From assembly GCF_004364345.1 (NCBI RefSeq), contig NZ_SOCA01000002.1, positions 509,711-573,710 on the forward strand: 64,000 nucleotides of DNA, given 5' to 3'. Each line of letters opens with the position of its first letter. The stretch's first letter is position 1. Source of the DNA: Prosthecobacter fusiformis. GTDB taxonomy: Bacteria; Verrucomicrobiota; Verrucomicrobiia; Verrucomicrobiales; Verrucomicrobiaceae. Below are positions 16,438 through 24,696 of this stretch, in pieces. The position numbers and the translations under genes are program-made. Below the pieces are notes generated by a model. That model was not told the origin of the DNA, made no database searches, and worked only from the letters and a program-made list of their open reading frames with translations.

Positions 16438-17352
16438 CTACCAGACGCGCTCCAGGATGCGCTCCATAAATCCTTTGGCGGCGGCAGGCTTGGAATACTT
16501 GCGCTTGTCCCCAAAATCCTCATCCTTGGCCACGAGCGGGCCTTTGTGATCGATCACCTTGATGGATTTGATCTCGATGCGTGCGATGGGGCAATCATTG
16601 CTGTCCACAGGCATGTTGGAGATCTTCTCCAGCGTCTCGATGCCGGACACCACTTGGCCAAAAACGGTGTACTTACCGTCCATGGAGCCATAGTTGCCCA
16701 GGGCAAAGTAGAACTGATAGCCGTTGGATTTGCGGGAGGGGTTGACGTTGTCATTCCGGCGGCCCATGGCCACAGCACCTTTGCGATGGGCACGTTTGAT
16801 TTCTGCCGGGACCGTTTTGGATTCACCTCCGGTGCCCCAGCGGTCGCGTGCACCTTCGTCCGCAGTCAGCGGATCGCCCGTCTGGACGATGAAATTGGCG
16901 ATGGCACGATGAAACGCCAGCCCATTGTAGGAACCTGTCTCGCAGTTATCCAGAAAGTTAGAGACCGTCATCGGAGTCTCGTTGGAAAAGAGTTCAAACA
17001 TGACGGTTTCGATGGCTCCGCCGAAGCTCACTTCCATCACCGCGAGTTTCCGCTGCGAATCCTTTGGCCAGCCAGCAGGATCTTCCAGCTTAGGCGCGGC
17101 AAAGGTGGTCTTCCGTCCGCTGCTGGTAACGATTGGGCCACCTGTCACAGGAATGGCATCGGTGGAATTGGTCGTATTCCCGCGTTCGGTGGCTTCAAAG
17201 AGCTCCCGCTGTGCCTGCTCTGCCATTTTATCCACAGGCAGGAGGGGCGTCACGGGCGGGCCAGGAGCCGGGAGCGTGGGTGCCAACTCTTGGGCGGACA
17301 GGGAACTGAGACCTAAAGTCAACGAAAACAGCAGAAGGAGGGAGATCTTCAC
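16438..17352 (-). CDS. Secreted cyclophilin-type peptidyl-prolyl isomerase
   Basis: 304 residues, of which the cyclophilin domain takes about 115-280. Family motifs are FHRAIANFIVQTGDP, AMGRRNDNVNPSRKSNGYQFYFALG and YTVFGQVVSGIETLEKI. The start carries a signal peptide (MKISLLLLFSLTLGLSSLSA-QE), so it should catalyse proline isomerisation in the periplasm. A Pro-rich linker of about 90 residues precedes the domain, longer than in minimal PpiA. It is followed by the kdsD-type gene and preceded 36 bases upstream by a lipoprotein gene. Confidence 0.9.
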   Translation of the reverse strand: MKISLLLLFSLTLGLSSLSAQELAPTLPAPGPPVTPLLPVDKMAEQAQRELFEATERGNTTNSTDAIPVTGGPIVTSSGRKTTFAAPKLEDPAGWPKDSQRKLAVMEVSFGGAIETVMFELFSNETPMTVSNFLDNCETGSYNGLAFHRAIANFIVQTGDPLTADEGARDRWGTGGESKTVPAEIKRAHRKGAVAMGRRNDNVNPSRKSNGYQFYFALGNYGSMDGKYTVFGQVVSGIETLEKISNMPVDSNDCPIARIEIKSIKVIDHKGPLVAKDEDFGDKRKYSKPAAAKGFMERILERVW

Positions 17353-17388
17353 GGCGGAAAAAAGGGTATTTTCGATTCGTTCGTAATT

Positions 17389-17706
17389 TTAGCGCAGGCT
17401 GTTGACGGTCGCCGGATCCAGTTGCGGAGCAGGGGTGGGTGGTTGTGCCCTCACCGTTTCACGGGGGGGAATCATGGCAGGAGCCGCTGGGGCGGATGGC
17501 GAGTTGTAGGTCGTCGCTGGCGGGGCTGAATACTGGAAGGTCCGCTTCGGCGCACCCCTGGAAGTGCGTGGGCTCAAACCCCACTGGGAGTCCAGGCGGT
17601 CAAGTTCTGACACAGTTGGATAACTCGCGTCAATCCGCCCGCTGCCTTGGCAGGACGCAAGAACCAAAACAGCACTGGCAGCAATAAGGAGGCGCGAAAG
17701 ACTCAT
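17389..17706 (-). CDS. Small proline-rich lipoprotein
   Basis: 105 residues. The N-terminus is a lipoprotein signal with lipobox LASC (MSLSRLLIAASAVLVLASCQ), predicting a lipid-anchored Cys19. The remainder is short and rich in Ser, Pro and Ala with no recognised domain (for example YSAPPATTYNSPSAPAAPAM). It heads the minus-strand run that continues through the cyclophilin and kdsD-type genes. Function unknown. Confidence 0.7.
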   Translation of the reverse strand: MSLSRLLIAASAVLVLASCQGSGRIDASYPTVSELDRLDSQWGLSPRTSRGAPKRTFQYSAPPATTYNSPSAPAAPAMIPPRETVRAQPPTPAPQLDPATVNSLR

Positions 17707-18043
17707 GGGTAAACAGAGGTGAATTTAAATTTGAAATGTGATTCTAGCCAAGGGAGTCCTCACAAGCAACTTGGAAACAAGTGCTCTCGTTAAGAGAAAG
17801 AACTCTTCTTGGGCCTACCACAGGCGAATCACTGGAATTACCAAGATTATACGGATTTCCGCGGCTGACGGATTCCAGTCCACTCGACGGGATGACTGCA
17901 AATCGCATGGCCGGATTCGTATCAGATCAGGCCCCTTCTGTATGCTCCGCTTGGCACGGATGATGTTTAAACAAGAGCATCCCCCCATCGTCCAGGCTGA
18001 TGTTTCATCAGTGACTGGTTCACTTGCCGCCCCCCCCGGTTAA
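17707..18043. other. Intergenic region before the giant repeat protein
   Basis: 337 bases between divergent genes. It holds an 8-bp inverted repeat, ACTGGAAT (17831-17838) and ATTCCAGT (17872-17879), and a run of eight C at 18030-18037 just upstream of the 18044 start codon. A 101-codon open frame (17738-18043) runs through it but has no protein-like features. No clear sigma70 promoter was identified. Confidence 0.5.
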
Positions 18044-21000
18044 ATGAAACAAAAAAACTACGTACGCATCACTACGGCTGTTCATCATGCAGCTCTTTCT
18101 CTCCTCCTTCTAACTCAAGTCCCGTTGTTTGCCCAAACTTCAGTGTATTGGGACATCAATGGTGTCACCGCCGGAGCGGGCGGAACCGCCCCTGCGGGAG
18201 AATGGAACACCACAAACACCTACTGGAATAGCCTGTCGACAGGTGGAAATGGCACGCTGTCGGCGTGGAGTGCTGGGAACGTCGCCGTTTTCAGTGCAGG
18301 CACAGATGCGACTGGAAGTTATACCGTTGGAGTTACAGGTACGCACGACATCCAGGGCTTGACCTTCGAGGAAGGAACCGTCGTCTTGAAAGGAGGCACG
18401 CTGAATCTCACAGCACTTTCGATTTTGAATGTGGCGACATCCCGGACCGCCACCCTTGAGGACCTCACCCTGACAGGTAATTTTGGCCTGACCAAGCGGG
18501 GCAGGGGAACTTTGAAACTCATCGGCACAACCCAGGGCACTTTCCTGGGCGATTTTAGAATGGATGCCGGCTTGGTGCAGCTTGAGACCAGCCTCGGATC
18601 AGCTCTGGGTGCGGGAAATATCATCATAGAGGCCGTTGGCGGCACGAATGGAAATGCTAATCTCACAACTCTGCAATTGATGGATAGCGATCAAATCAAT
18701 GATGCATCCACAGTCACCCTCATCAGCCGCCAGTATAATGCCTCCCTTTTCGATCTTAATGGATACAGCGAAACCATTGGCGGCCTCACCATCACCGCTT
18801 TAACCGGCACGAACAACATTGGTGTGATGACTGGGGCCAACGGTGTGTTGACTGTCAATGGAGACATCTTTCTGAACAACAACCGGGGCGGGATGACGGG
18901 CAATAACGTGAGGGATGTCCTCATCAGCGGGACGGGCAACCGCAGTACCGCTGCCGCGAATTCCGGTTATCTGGATCTGGGGGGTGGTGTCCGCACGATC
19001 ACGGTGCAAAGCGCAGCCGCGACCCTCTACGGAAACGATGATGCCACGATTGAAACCATCATTCAAAATGGTGGTATCATTAAGGCTGGAAATCAGATGT
19101 TGATCCTCGCCGGGACAAACACCTATACAGGCGGTACAACGATCAATGCTGGTACATTGCGGCTCGGCGGTGGTATCCTCGGAGCAGGCACTGCCACAGG
19201 GTCTATTCTCGGTAATGTGCTGAACAATGGCATCCTGGAATTTAACCGCACGAATGCTTACACTTTTACTGGCGACATCACCGGAACCGGAGCAGTGACC
19301 AAGCTCAGTACCGGAACCCTCACCCTGACCGGTAACAATTCATACAGTGGACTCACCACCGTCACCAATGGCAGCCTGCAGGTGGAAAAATTCGGTATGG
19401 CAGGCAGTGCTACAGGAACCAATGTGGGGACGCATGCCCGCATCGACCTTGGTTCCACGACCACCAATATAGGTCTCATTTATGCCGGGGCAGGGGAGAC
19501 AACGGACAAGGTTCTGCGCTTCACCGGCACTACGGGTACTTTTACTCTCAGTGCGTCTGGTTCGGGCGCAGTTGTGTTTCAAAATGCGATTGAATTTAAT
19601 ACCGCAGGAAACAAAACGTTTACTCTGGCGGGCACCAGCACTGCGGCAAATACACTTCAAGGCGGCATTCCAGATTCCACCGGCGGTGGCATCACCTCCC
19701 TCCTGAAGACTGAGGCTGGCACTTGGGTTCTGGGCGGCAGCAATACCTATACTGGCACCACTACCATCAGGGGTGGAACACTGCGCCTAACCGGAAGTAG
19801 CGTGATTCCTCAAACGGGTATTACCGTTTCCAATGGGGTCTTCGACATCGCGGGTATGCAAGACCTGACTCTCAATGGAGATCCTTCTTTGATGCTGCTT
19901 CCTGCAACCGAGGATATATCGTATGCCTTGTTCCTGGGTGGAGGAAGCAGTGGATCTTCGGCTACTGTCAGCCTGGCCACGGGGCGCACGCTGAACTTAA
20001 ACAGTCACCTCGCTTACAGTTCCACGAACAATAACCTGGGGGCTAATATCTCGGGCGGAACTCTGAATCTCGGATCAGGTCAGCGGATTTTTGTCATCAA
20101 TGACAGCACCAATGCAGCATCGGACCTGACGGTTTCCTCCACCATCATCAGCAATGCGGACGGCATTCTCATGAAATCTGGCCCAGGACGCATGACACTC
20201 ACGACGGGGCTCTCAGTAGGGACGGTCCGGGTCAATATGGGAAGACTTGATTTTGCCGGAGCTACCAACATCATCGCCAAAAGCCTTCAAGTAGGCTATA
20301 ACAATGTAAGCATCGCCAACTATGCAACTACAGGCGGGCAAATGACTGTTGGCAGTGGTGTTGCTGATACGCTGGACGTCGGGATAACCTTGAATGCACA
20401 GGCTTATTCCTATGCTGGCCCCAATGGGATACTGGACCTGCGTGGATCCGATTCCTTCACGGCGAATGTGGGAACCGTGAGGGTAGGTGTGCATACCTCC
20501 GTTTCAGGAGCATCCTTCAGCGAGTATCCTGAGGCATTCAACGGTGTGGCTTATACCGGTAGCCTGGCTTCTACAGGGGGGGCGCTGTATTTACCAGTGA
20601 ACAGTTCCATTACTGCCCGGACCAGCTTTTCGATAGCGGATGCGGGTGGCGGAGGTGTTAGTTCCACAGTGGATACCAACCTGGTACAGTTTGGTGAAGG
20701 GGTGAGTACAGTGAAGACTTCGATCATGTATGTCGGTTACCGTAAAGGCAGTGGCACAGTCACGATCCGCGATGGAGGGGTTTTGACCTTGCAGGGGGTG
20801 GCTGACGGCGCGCGTTCATCGCTCTATGTAGGTTACAATGCGATCAATACAGCCGTGTCCACCGTCAGTCGCATGGATCTGGCCAACGGAACTTTTATTG
20901 CCGATCTGAGCAGCCTAACCATTGGTTATAAAAACGGGGTCACCACTGCCATTGGAACCAGCACCGGCCAGCTCACCCTTGGCTCCGGCAGCAATGATGT

Positions 21001-22150
21001 GGATGTCTCTGGCAAGGTGACCATCGGTTATCTGGAGGGCACTAGCACCTCCATCAGTTCCTTCGGCCAGGGCACACTGAGCATGGCGGGCGGAACCTTC
21101 ACCGTCGGTGGAAATGTGGAACTGGCCATCCTTTTGGCCACCATCGAAAATAGCCCAGGCACCTTGAATTCGAATCCTAATTTTGCCAGCCGGGGTACCC
21201 TCAACCTTACCGGGGGCACCTTTACCGTGAATGGTAATATCGTGACGACGGCCGATTCGTTGAACCGGAATACCGCCACGGTGAATCTGAATGGCGGCAC
21301 CTTGGACATGACAGGTGGCAGCATCGGCGCGGCGGATGCACTGATTACCCTGAACGCTCAGTCCGGTAGCTTGGTAGGTCTGGCTGGATACAATGGCAGT
21401 GCTGCTTTGGTCAAGACCACCTCCGGGGTTCTGACTCTCGGTGGCACCAACACTTATGGAGGCAGCACCTTGGTCCAGGCTGGTACGCTGGAAATTCTCT
21501 CAGGCTCCAGCACCGGAGGCGGCAATACTTCAGTCGAAGGTTCTGGAGCTATCCTGGCTGGTGTGGGTACGGTCTCCGCCAGCACAACACTGACATCCGG
21601 CAGCATCCGGCCCGGAGCCAACGGCGGGCTAGAAAAAGGCATCCTCACCTTTGCAGGGAATCTGACCTTGAATGCAGCTATCGGCTCCGGTGCTAACATC
21701 ACGCTGGGCATCAGTGCCCCTACGGGTCTCGCGGATTTGGATGCGTATGCAGTCTCCCAGATTCCCAGCCAGTATAACTTTGAAACATATAATAGCGTGG
21801 CTGGAAACCTCGGGGATCATGATCTGGTTCTCATCCAGGGTACCCTGACATGGAATGAGGGCACGAAACTGATCGTGGAGGATCTGGGCGTAAACTATGC
21901 CTACGGACAGGTTTTCAATTTGCTGGACTGGACCGGCCTGCTCTCGGGTGGCCCTGTCTTCAGCAGTGACACCACGCTAGGCGGTGAGGTAAACTCCTAT
22001 CTCCAGCTTCCTTCACTGGTGGGCACTGGGTTTTATTGGGACCTTACTTTGTTTGCCAGCCATGGTCTTTTTGTGGTTGTTCCGGAGCCTGGACGGGCAG
22101 GATTGCTGCTACTGAGCTTTTGCCTTTTTGCTTTGCGTCGTCGCCGTTAA
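18044..22150 (+). CDS. Giant autotransporter-associated-repeat surface protein with PEP-CTERM tail
   Basis: 1368 residues. The N-terminal signal peptide ends near LTQVPLFAQ. The body is a Gly/Thr/Asn-rich beta-helix. At least four copies of the autotransporter-associated (PATR, PF12951) repeat are clear: LAGTNTYTGGTTINAGTLRL (about 356), LTGNNSYSGLTTVTNGSL (about 427), LGGSNTYTGTTTIRGGTLRL (about 563) and LGGTNTYGGSTLVQAGTLEI (about 1131). There is no outer-membrane beta-barrel. The C-terminus is a PEP-CTERM sorting tail: VPEP at about 1346, a hydrophobic segment and RRRR. It is therefore exported and processed by an exosortase-type system, not by type V secretion. The start follows a C8 tract and contains an A7 tract. 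Role probably cell-surface or extracellular matrix. Confidence 0.88.
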   Translation: MKQKNYVRITTAVHHAALSLLLLTQVPLFAQTSVYWDINGVTAGAGGTAPAGEWNTTNTYWNSLSTGGNGTLSAWSAGNVAVFSAGTDATGSYTVGVTGTHDIQGLTFEEGTVVLKGGTLNLTALSILNVATSRTATLEDLTLTGNFGLTKRGRGTLKLIGTTQGTFLGDFRMDAGLVQLETSLGSALGAGNIIIEAVGGTNGNANLTTLQLMDSDQINDASTVTLISRQYNASLFDLNGYSETIGGLTITALTGTNNIGVMTGANGVLTVNGDIFLNNNRGGMTGNNVRDVLISGTGNRSTAAANSGYLDLGGGVRTITVQSAAATLYGNDDATIETIIQNGGIIKAGNQMLILAGTNTYTGGTTINAGTLRLGGGILGAGTATGSILGNVLNNGILEFNRTNAYTFTGDITGTGAVTKLSTGTLTLTGNNSYSGLTTVTNGSLQVEKFGMAGSATGTNVGTHARIDLGSTTTNIGLIYAGAGETTDKVLRFTGTTGTFTLSASGSGAVVFQNAIEFNTAGNKTFTLAGTSTAANTLQGGIPDSTGGGITSLLKTEAGTWVLGGSNTYTGTTTIRGGTLRLTGSSVIPQTGITVSNGVFDIAGMQDLTLNGDPSLMLLPATEDISYALFLGGGSSGSSATVSLATGRTLNLNSHLAYSSTNNNLGANISGGTLNLGSGQRIFVINDSTNAASDLTVSSTIISNADGILMKSGPGRMTLTTGLSVGTVRVNMGRLDFAGATNIIAKSLQVGYNNVSIANYATTGGQMTVGSGVADTLDVGITLNAQAYSYAGPNGILDLRGSDSFTANVGTVRVGVHTSVSGASFSEYPEAFNGVAYTGSLASTGGALYLPVNSSITARTSFSIADAGGGGVSSTVDTNLVQFGEGVSTVKTSIMYVGYRKGSGTVTIRDGGVLTLQGVADGARSSLYVGYNAINTAVSTVSRMDLANGTFIADLSSLTIGYKNGVTTAIGTSTGQLTLGSGSNDVDVSGKVTIGYLEGTSTSISSFGQGTLSMAGGTFTVGGNVELAILLATIENSPGTLNSNPNFASRGTLNLTGGTFTVNGNIVTTADSLNRNTATVNLNGGTLDMTGGSIGAADALITLNAQSGSLVGLAGYNGSAALVKTTSGVLTLGGTNTYGGSTLVQAGTLEILSGSSTGGGNTSVEGSGAILAGVGTVSASTTLTSGSIRPGANGGLEKGILTFAGNLTLNAAIGSGANITLGISAPTGLADLDAYAVSQIPSQYNFETYNSVAGNLGDHDLVLIQGTLTWNEGTKLIVEDLGVNYAYGQVFNLLDWTGLLSGGPVFSSDTTLGGEVNSYLQLPSLVGTGFYWDLTLFASHGLFVVVPEPGRAGLLLLSFCLFALRRRR

Positions 22151-22159
22151 TCCCAGCTT

Positions 22160-22762
22160 TTACTTGGGCCGTTTCATCTCGAACATATCAGTTGTACGGC
22201 AATACCATCCAGGTGCCTGCATCCTGCCGATGGGGGCATAGGTCCCGGGTTTGACCAGCCAGGTTTCCGGGTCAAAGATTTCATCGCGCACATGGACGCG
22301 CAGCACCTCGCCGATGATCAGCCGGTTATCTCCGATCTCGATGATGCTGTGGCTGCGGCATTCCAGGCTCACCGGTGCCTCGGCAATTCGCGGCGCTTTC
22401 ACCACACTGGACGGCAGGGCCGTCAGGCCCGCATGGGCCAGCTCATCCTGGCCGGCAGGCAGTGAGGCTGCACATAGATTCATCTTCTCCGCGATGGCTT
22501 CATCCACCAGATTGACCACAAATTCATGGGTCAGGCGGATGTTGCGGGCCGTGTCCTTGGGCACCCCTGGTGAGCGGTCTCCTGGGCAAAATCCCACGAT
22601 GGGCGGGCTGTCCCCCAGCACATTGAAAAAGCTGAACGGAGCCGCATTGACACGGCCTTCCAGGTCTACCGTCGTCGTCAGGGCGATCGGGCGCGGTGTC
22701 ACGAGACCACTGAGAATGATGTAGGCGTCTTCGCGCAGAGGGCCGGTGAGATCGAGTTCCAT
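22160..22762 (-). CDS. Flavin reductase-like FMN-binding protein
   Basis: About 200 residues from the ATG at 22762 (MELDLTGPLREDAYIILSGLVTPRPIALTTT). The split-barrel flavin reductase domain (PF01613) is visible: VTPRPIALTTTVDLEGRVNAAPFSFFNVLGDSPPIVGF, then KDTARNIRLTHEFVVNLV and the LECRSHSIIEIGDNRLIIGEV strand. Such proteins bind FMN and serve as flavin reductases or as small components of monooxygenases; no partner monooxygenase is nearby. The gene converges with the giant repeat gene (9-base gap) and diverges from aat. The substrate cannot be assigned. Confidence 0.85.
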   Translation of the reverse strand: MELDLTGPLREDAYIILSGLVTPRPIALTTTVDLEGRVNAAPFSFFNVLGDSPPIVGFCPGDRSPGVPKDTARNIRLTHEFVVNLVDEAIAEKMNLCAASLPAGQDELAHAGLTALPSSVVKAPRIAEAPVSLECRSHSIIEIGDNRLIIGEVLRVHVRDEIFDPETWLVKPGTYAPIGRMQAPGWYCRTTDMFEMKRPK

Positions 22763-22876
22763 AGATGCAAAATGTAACGTTCCGCAGTATCGTCGGGAAG
22801 CGCAATCCTGCACCGGCATGTGCTGTTGCTTTTTTGCTGGCTCTTACTAACCCTAAAACCTGTTTCCGTGCCCCCT

Positions 22877-23479
22877 ATGCTAGATCCTGTCCAACTCCTC
22901 AGCGCTTACTGCGATGGCGCTTTCCCCATGGGGGATGAGGACGGGCGTATCTCATGGTTCAGACCGCCTTATCGCGGGATATTGCCCATTGAGGATTTTC
23001 ATTTACCGGCCCGGTTTCAGCGTTACCTCCGAAATCATCCATTTGAAGTGCGCTGGAACACCGCATTTGGCGACGTCATGCGGGGCTGCGCTGACCGCGA
23101 AAACACCTGGATCACGGACATCATTTTGGACAGTTATCAGGAATTGCACCGGCTTGGTTTTGCTCACAGTGCCGAAGTCTGGCGGGGCGGTCGGCTGGTC
23201 GGCGGTGTTTATGGCGTCGCTATCGGCGGAGCCTTCTTTGGAGAGAGCATGTTCAGCCGTGAAACTCAGGCTTCAAAAGTCGCCCTGACATACTTGCAAT
23301 GGCGGCTGAAGGAGCGCGGTTTTATTGTCCACGATACTCAGTGGACCACGCCACACCTCGCCACTCTAGGAGGGCATGAGATTCCTTCCATCCAATATTT
23401 GGAGCTTTTACACCGGGCGATTCGTCTTTCGGTCACATTTGATGACAGGCCTCGGGGTGCACAGATGATGTTTCGGTGA
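22877..23479 (+). CDS. aat: Leucyl/phenylalanyl-tRNA--protein transferase
   Basis: About 201 residues from the ATG at 22877; an in-frame ATG at 22820 would add a hydrophobic leader unusual for this cytosolic enzyme. It transfers Leu or Phe from tRNA to N-terminal Arg/Lys of proteins, marking them for ClpAP. Family blocks are YCDGAFPMGDEDGRISWFRP, RGILPIEDFHLP, DRENTWITDIILDSYQELH, HSAEVWRGGRLVGGVYGVAIG, FFGESMFSRETQASKVAL and DTQWTTPHLATLGGHEI. The gene is divergent from the flavin reductase gene, with 114 bases between starts. Confidence 0.93.
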   Translation: MLDPVQLLSAYCDGAFPMGDEDGRISWFRPPYRGILPIEDFHLPARFQRYLRNHPFEVRWNTAFGDVMRGCADRENTWITDIILDSYQELHRLGFAHSAEVWRGGRLVGGVYGVAIGGAFFGESMFSRETQASKVALTYLQWRLKERGFIVHDTQWTTPHLATLGGHEIPSIQYLELLHRAIRLSVTFDDRPRGAQMMFR

Positions 23480-23785
23480 TAGGCCATGGCAATAACTGCT
23501 GGGGTTTAGGTAGGATTCAACTCTTCATCGGGCAAAAAGCATCAAATTCAATTATTTTAATAATAAATATGGTAATTATTGAATAATTGAATTATGTTAT
23601 TTTCAATGAAGATTAAGTCAGTGAATCGCGCAGTGATCTAAAAGATCAACACCAAGGTATCCCTACAACGACCTTCCTGCCCTCACGCCTAAACGGATAA
23701 GCCTCCGTTTGCCTTGCTTCACCCGCACCAAAGGATGCATGCCACTGTCAGTCCGTTAGACCTAACAAAAAACAATACAAAAATA
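23480..23785. other. AT-rich intergenic region with inverted repeats
   Basis: 306 bases between aat and the ice-binding-like gene, far more AT-rich than the surroundings in its middle. A perfect 12-bp inverted repeat, AATTCAATTATT (23545-23556) and AATAATTGAATT (23582-23593), brackets an AT-rich loop. A second palindrome, TGATCT-AAA-AGATCA, lies at 23634-23648. These may be a promoter/UP region and operator, or a terminator-like hairpin for aat. No gene is seen. Confidence 0.55.
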
Positions 23786-24547
23786 ATGGTCATGAAAACA
23801 TTTCCTGTGTTTGCTCTTTTGCTGATAACCGGTTTGTTCATCGCGGGTGCGCCAGGCATTTATGCACAGGGATCCGTCTCGCTCGGCGCGGCGGCGGGGT
23901 TTGCGGTTTTGGGCGGTTCTACAGTAACGAATACCGGCCCCACCGTATTGACTGGAAATCTGGGAGTCAGCCCAGGCACGGAGATTACAGGCTTTCCACC
24001 AGGAACTTATTCCGGTACACAGCATTTGGGCGATGCCTTTGCAATTCAGGCCAAGAGTGATGCCACGATTGCCTACAATGCCTTGGAGGCGATGAGTTTT
24101 GACCAGGACCTCACCGGGCAGGATTTGGGCGGGCTGACCCTGACGCCTGGCGTTTACTTTTTTGATTCAACGGCTGCGCTTACGGGCACTCTGACACTGG
24201 ATGGTGATGGCCAGATCAACCCCTTATTTGTGTTTCAAATAGGCAGCGCGCTGACGACGGCGGGCTTGTCCGCTGTGGTGACAAATAACGGTGCAGAAGC
24301 TTCCAACGTTTACTGGCAAGTGGGCAGTTCTGCCACTCTCGGTACAAACTCGGCGTTTGAGGGAACGCTCATCTCTTTAACCAGCAATACTCTGACCACC
24401 GGTGCCACGGTGGATGGGCAGGTTATCGCGCTTAATGGTGCCGTCACCTTGGATTCTAACATCATTGCTGTTCCAGAACCCGGCTCATTGCTGCTCGCTG
24501 CCTTCGGGATCGTGGCTTTTTTAGGTCGCAGGGCAAAACAGGTATAA
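23786..24547 (+). CDS. Ice-binding-like (DUF3494) secreted protein with PEP-CTERM tail
   Basis: About 253 residues; ATG at 23786 or 23792. A signal peptide (VMKTFPVFALLLITGLFIAGAPGIYAQ) leads to a DUF3494 beta-solenoid domain (about 30-228). Recognisable are LGAAAGFAVLGGSTVTNTG, TVLTGNLGVSPG, YNALEAM, LGGLTLTPGVYFFDS, PLFVFQIGSALTT and NVYWQVGSSATLGTNSAFEGTLIS. This family includes ice-binding proteins but is widespread in non-polar bacteria as an adhesive surface domain. The tail has VPEPGSLLLAAFGIVAFLGRR, a PEP-CTERM sorting signal. Ice binding is not implied by the sequence alone. Confidence 0.9.
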   Translation: MVMKTFPVFALLLITGLFIAGAPGIYAQGSVSLGAAAGFAVLGGSTVTNTGPTVLTGNLGVSPGTEITGFPPGTYSGTQHLGDAFAIQAKSDATIAYNALEAMSFDQDLTGQDLGGLTLTPGVYFFDSTAALTGTLTLDGDGQINPLFVFQIGSALTTAGLSAVVTNNGAEASNVYWQVGSSATLGTNSAFEGTLISLTSNTLTTGATVDGQVIALNGAVTLDSNIIAVPEPGSLLLAAFGIVAFLGRRAKQV

Positions 24548-24568
24548 ATCCGCACTTGGGGAGGCGAA

Positions 24569-24636
24569 GGCAGCCAGGGGGTGCAAGATGGGCAGTTTTG
24601 AGCACAATTCACAAGGAGGGAAATCTCCTGGCTGCC
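24569..24636. repeat. Long-loop inverted repeat before the DUF1592 gene
   Basis: GGCAGCCAGG (24569-24578) and CCTGGCTGCC (24627-24636) form perfect 10-bp arms around 48 bases, with a nested GTGC/GCAC pair. It lies after the ice-binding-like gene and ends 60 bases before the next start. No T-run follows, so it could be a leader structure, a weak terminator or a protein-binding site. Confidence 0.45.
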
Positions 24637-24696
24637 GCGTACGTATAGAGTATGAGTGGTCTCATTACGCCACTGGTTTTCCCCCAAGGCCTTCAC

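Noticed and set aside
17738..18043. 101-codon frame ending directly before the giant repeat gene, in the same frame
   Set aside because: Could suggest a longer gene with a stop readthrough, but its protein has no domain and the signal peptide begins cleanly at 18044.
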